The position numbers were made by a program, and so were the translations under genes. Positions 5,371 to 7,287 of a stretch of 7,287 nt of DNA are shown one piece after another. How positions within the stretch are numbered: position 1 is the first letter of the stretch; each line of letters opens with the position of its first letter. The notes beneath the pieces are model-generated. The model was not told where the DNA came from. It worked only from the letters and a program-made list of their open reading frames with translations, and ran no database searches. The stretch lies in NCBI GenBank assembly GCA_029864805.1, contig JAOTSS010000081.1, positions 1-7,287 on the forward strand. The letters run 5' to 3'. Origin of the DNA: Candidatus Nitrosopumilus sp. Lineage in GTDB: Archaea > Thermoproteota > Nitrososphaeria > Nitrososphaerales > Nitrosopumilaceae.

Positions 5371-6845
5371 ATTTTCTCACCTTGTAAATTAAGAGCATTA
5401 ATTGCATCATCTATTTTTGATTGAATTTTTGAAACATGATTTGTTCCATCAGAGAATGGAAGTTCTGAAACTATACTGGTCAACAGGTCATTTACTGAAA
5501 GATCCGTCATTTCTATATCTTCAATTTTTTTCCTTCCTAGTAAGCCTGCGATATTTTGCAGTTCAATTTTTGTTGCTTTGATATAGTTAAAAATTCCCTC
5601 GGCACTTTTCTCCACGTCAAGTTTCTCATGGGATCCTGTAATTCCAGCAGGGCAGATATCTGTGTGACATTCCTGAATTAGGGTGCATCCCATTGCAAGT
5701 AAAAATCCAGTTCCAATTCCAACGCCATCTGCTCCCAGAGCAATTGTTTTGGAAATTCTTTCTGAATCCCAAATGCCTCCATTTACTAGTAGTTTGAAAC
5801 CATCTTTGTCATGTGTCTCATAGTAATCATTGATTGCATTTCTAATGGGAAGCAGTGATGCTATTGTGTTAATTCCGATATCTTCCCTGACTTCATACGG
5901 TGCAGCCCCTGTTCCTCCGACCAATCCGTCAACAGTGGCACAGTCTGCATATGATTTTAGAATTATTTCCATATCATCGTAAATTCGTGAAGCGCCAACT
6001 TTTACAATTATTGGAGTTTCCCAATTAGTTAACTCTCTGAGTTCAAGTACTTTAGCAACCAAATCTTCAGGCCCTAAAATATCCAGATGCCTTGATGGGG
6101 AATGTGCAGGTTTGTGTGCAAGTATTCCCCGATTTTCTGCAACCAATTCCGTTACTTTGGATCCTGGAAGTATTCCACCATGACCTATCTTTGCCCCCTG
6201 ACCAATTTTTATCTCAATGCCATCAGCATTTAGAAGATAAGCAGGATCTTTCCAAAATCTACCCGACGCATATTGAACTACTAGAGGATATTCTCGAGTA
6301 AATAATTCATCAATATCTATGCCTTCCAAGTGATTTGCTTTTAGTAACTTGTTTGTATATTGTAAAATTGAATCCCAGTGCATTTTTGATAATTTTTCTC
6401 TGGATTTTTGGGTACCATAAATTTCCCATGGCAACGCACCACCCTCACCGGTATTCATCAAAACTTTAATTCCATTTTTTGCAAGATTGTTTAACGCAAG
6501 ATGCAATGAGATTTTTGCAGGAAGTTTCACTGAACCATAACTCATACCAGCTACTGAGAAAGGAACATCTGTTTTGATAATTTTTTTGGAGTATCGACCT
6601 CCAATTGTTAAGGAAGCATCAATATCAGAATAATCCTGAGTTGAATTTATTTTTCCATCATTGATCATTACGTTTGGAAAATAATCATTTTGGGAATGCG
6701 CCCCCAGACTCGCATAAGGAACTAGCCCGTCTGCTGCTTTTTGGGCATCAAGTAAGAGGCTTTTTAGATCAGCTGTATGACCCTCAGTTTTTACAACCTT
6801 GGCCATGTCCCATCGAAAATTCATAACATCTTTTGGTAATGGCAT
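5367..6845 (-). CDS. glxD: FMN/[3Fe-4S] catalytic subunit of split glutamate synthase (GlxD/GltB central-domain type)
   Basis: This 492-residue TIM-barrel protein would reduce the 2-oxoglutarate-ammonia imine to glutamate using FMN and a [3Fe-4S] cluster, in the cytoplasm. Visible motifs are MSYGSVKLPAKISLHLAL (101-118), NTGEGG (131-136), QYASGRFWKDP (191-201), KIGQGAKIGHGGILPGSKV (213-231), SPSRHLDILGPEDL (249-262), VKVGAS (281-286), VGGTGAAP (309-316), NGGIWD (355-360) and ALGADGVGIGTGFLLAMG (369-386). The cluster ligands follow at C387, C393 and C398 (CX5CX4CPAG). SPSRHLDI..PEDL and GGTGAAP resemble GlxD/MgsC, so N-methylglutamate synthase is an alternative; the adjacent glnA favours glutamate synthase. 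No ferredoxin domain is fused and no gltD is present. An upstream in-frame ATG at 6896 exists, but a box A at 6870-6878 lies inside that extension, so ATG 6845 (MPLPKDVMNF) is chosen. It is the first gene of the four-gene operon. Confidence 0.92.
   Translation of the reverse strand: MPLPKDVMNFRWDMAKVVKTEGHTADLKSLLLDAQKAADGLVPYASLGAHSQNDYFPNVMINDGKINSTQDYSDIDASLTIGGRYSKKIIKTDVPFSVAGMSYGSVKLPAKISLHLALNNLAKNGIKVLMNTGEGGALPWEIYGTQKSREKLSKMHWDSILQYTNKLLKANHLEGIDIDELFTREYPLVVQYASGRFWKDPAYLLNADGIEIKIGQGAKIGHGGILPGSKVTELVAENRGILAHKPAHSPSRHLDILGPEDLVAKVLELRELTNWETPIIVKVGASRIYDDMEIILKSYADCATVDGLVGGTGAAPYEVREDIGINTIASLLPIRNAINDYYETHDKDGFKLLVNGGIWDSERISKTIALGADGVGIGTGFLLAMGCTLIQECHTDICPAGITGSHEKLDVEKSAEGIFNYIKATKIELQNIAGLLGRKKIEDIEMTDLSVNDLLTSIVSELPFSDGTNHVSKIQSKIDDAINALNLQGEKI
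5377..5383 (-). promoter_or_regulatory. Shine-Dalgarno deciding the TTG start of the degenerate synthase paralog
   Basis: The minus strand reads AAGGTGA, six bases before TTG 5370. An in-frame TGA just upstream excludes an earlier start. The site lies inside the last codons of the catalytic subunit gene, so re-initiation after its stop is likely. Confidence 0.7.
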
Positions 6846-6869
6846 TTCTCTTCGATTTTCTACACTTCC

Positions 6870-6878
6870 TATAAAAAG
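6870..6878 (-). promoter_or_regulatory. Box A of the glutamate synthase operon
   Basis: The minus strand reads CTTTTTATA, one of the best TATA matches in the window, preceded by ACCAAT. Its centre is 29 bases from ATG 6845, so the mRNA has a leader of a few bases at most. It settles the start codon: an initiation at 6896 would lie upstream of the promoter. Confidence 0.6.
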
Positions 6879-6888
6879 ATTGGTTATA

Positions 6889-6915
6889 ATTACCAATTAT
6901 TACCATTCATTACCA
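6889..6915. repeat. Three ATTACCA direct repeats at 10-base period, likely operator
   Basis: ATTACCA occurs exactly at 6889-6895, 6899-6905 and 6909-6915, so each copy faces the same side of the helix. With TTGGT at 6880-6884, the first copy also forms an imperfect palindrome (TTGGTTATAATTACCAA, 6880-6896). The repeats sit directly upstream of the box A of the glutamate synthase operon, an activator-like position, and about 130-160 bases before glnA. They are not the GGAA-N6-TTCC operator described for methanogen NrpR. The regulator is unknown. Confidence 0.6.
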
Positions 6916-6986
6916 ATAGAATTAAATATCTAGGATAACACTTGGGAGATGTGTATCTATCACATCAGAATATTTTCGATAATTTG

Positions 6987-6996
6987 AAAATTAATA
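6987..6996 (+). promoter_or_regulatory. Possible box A of glnA
   Basis: AAAATTAATA is a modest TATA match. Transcription near 7019 would give a leader of about 29 bases containing the Shine-Dalgarno at 7038-7042. Alternatives are TTAAATAT at 6922-6929 (leader about 97 bases) and TTGCATAAA around 7020-7028 (leaderless). The choice cannot be made from sequence. Confidence 0.25.
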
Positions 6997-7037
6997 GATT
7001 GAATTTGGTGAATGACAATTTGCATAAAATGATGTTT

Positions 7038-7042
7038 GGTGA
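7038..7042 (+). promoter_or_regulatory. Shine-Dalgarno of glnA (GGTGA)
   Basis: GGTGA lies five bases before ATG 7048 and supports that start over the in-frame GTG at 7039, which overlaps the site itself. Confidence 0.5.
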
Positions 7043-7047
7043 AAAAT

Positions 7048-7287
7048 ATGAGTAGCGAGTCAGATAAAAAAATTGCAAAAATAATCGAGGATATAAAAAA
7101 ATCAGAGATAGAGTGGATAAGATTACAATTTTGCGATCCTTTTGGGATATTACAACAACTCAGTATCTCCAGTGAAGACATAACCGAAGAGGCATTTTCT
7201 CAAGGATTACCAAGACTTGATGGCAGCTCAATCAAAGGATTCAAAGAGATTAATGATTCAGACATGGTTTTAACTCCTGATCCCAAT
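7048..7287 (+). CDS. glnA: Glutamine synthetase type I, N-terminal part (cut by window end)
   Basis: The first 80 residues of a GlnA-type glutamine synthetase are visible. The enzyme makes glutamine from glutamate, ammonium and ATP as a dodecamer in the cytoplasm; residues contributed by the N-terminal beta-grasp domain help complete the active site of the neighbouring subunit. Recognisable are the first strand and turn (EWIRLQFCDPFGILQQLSI, residues 22-40), the helix EEAFSQGLPRLDGSSIKGF (47-65), where DGSSI is the family signature, and ESDM-like NDSDMVLTPDP (69-79). The catalytic C-terminal domain and any adenylylation Tyr lie outside the window. The start is ATG 7048 after GGTGA. It is transcribed divergently from the four-gene glutamate synthase operon, pairing the GS and GOGAT halves of ammonium assimilation around one control region. 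Confidence 0.95.
   Translation, partial: MSSESDKKIAKIIEDIKKSEIEWIRLQFCDPFGILQQLSISSEDITEEAFSQGLPRLDGSSIKGFKEINDSDMVLTPDPN

Noticed and set aside
6889..6915. CRISPR-like or mobile-element repeat
   Set aside because: The units are 7 bases with 3-base spacers, with no cas genes or terminal repeats; a regulatory site fits better.
6960..7181. 73-codon minus-strand ORF at the glnA start
   Set aside because: It covers the glnA N-terminus antisense; its Ile/Ser/Phe-rich translation looks like a shadow and it has no promoter.

Overview
The window looks like a piece of a low-GC archaeal chromosome, most likely a marine ammonia-oxidising thaumarchaeon (Nitrosopumilus-like, Nitrososphaerota). The basis is the strongly A+T-rich sequence, archaeal box A (TATA) elements placed 25-29 bases before several start codons (leaderless transcripts), TTG starts, very small proteins, and small Cys-rich and sensor-like proteins of a kind I associate with that group. 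The taxonomic call is an inference, not a database result.

Left part (1-2150): small genes and one probable RNA. A minus-strand ORF runs off the left edge (start at 184). A 61-residue ORF (270-455) and a 37-residue ORF (868-981) lie on the same strand. Between them, 608-697 can fold on the + strand into a long two-helix hairpin and is followed by an intrinsic-terminator-like hairpin with a T run (752-787). Together these suggest an undescribed non-coding RNA. Next come two tandem, overlapping paralogous zinc-binding-type proteins (1163-1372 and 1356-1595, minus). Divergent from them is a 130-residue roadblock/profilin-like protein (1758-2150, plus) with a TTG start and a well-placed box A.

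Right part (2452-7287): nitrogen assimilation. Four tightly packed minus-strand genes encode a split glutamate synthase. In transcription order they are the catalytic FMN/[3Fe-4S] subunit (5367-6845), a shortened paralog of it that has lost the iron-sulfur loop and most active-site motifs (4225-5370), the class II glutamine amidotransferase subunit (3367-4224), and the GXGXG beta-helix subunit (2452-3363). Gene junctions are overlaps or gaps of 0-3 bases, each with a Shine-Dalgarno site. Divergently transcribed is the start of glutamine synthetase (glnA, 7048 to the right edge). The ~200-base divergent region carries three exact ATTACCA repeats at a 10-base period just upstream of the synthase box A, a likely regulator binding site.

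Together, glutamine synthetase would make glutamine from ammonium and glutamate. The amidotransferase subunit would release ammonia from glutamine, and the FMN subunit would use it with 2-oxoglutarate and reduced ferredoxin to make glutamate. No NAD(P)H-oxidising GltD subunit is present, so a ferredoxin-type donor is likely. The same protein families also form the GlxBCD / N-methylglutamate synthase (MgsABC) group, so the exact reaction is not settled by sequence alone. The most interesting items are the cluster-less synthase paralog, the operator repeats and the structured RNA candidate.
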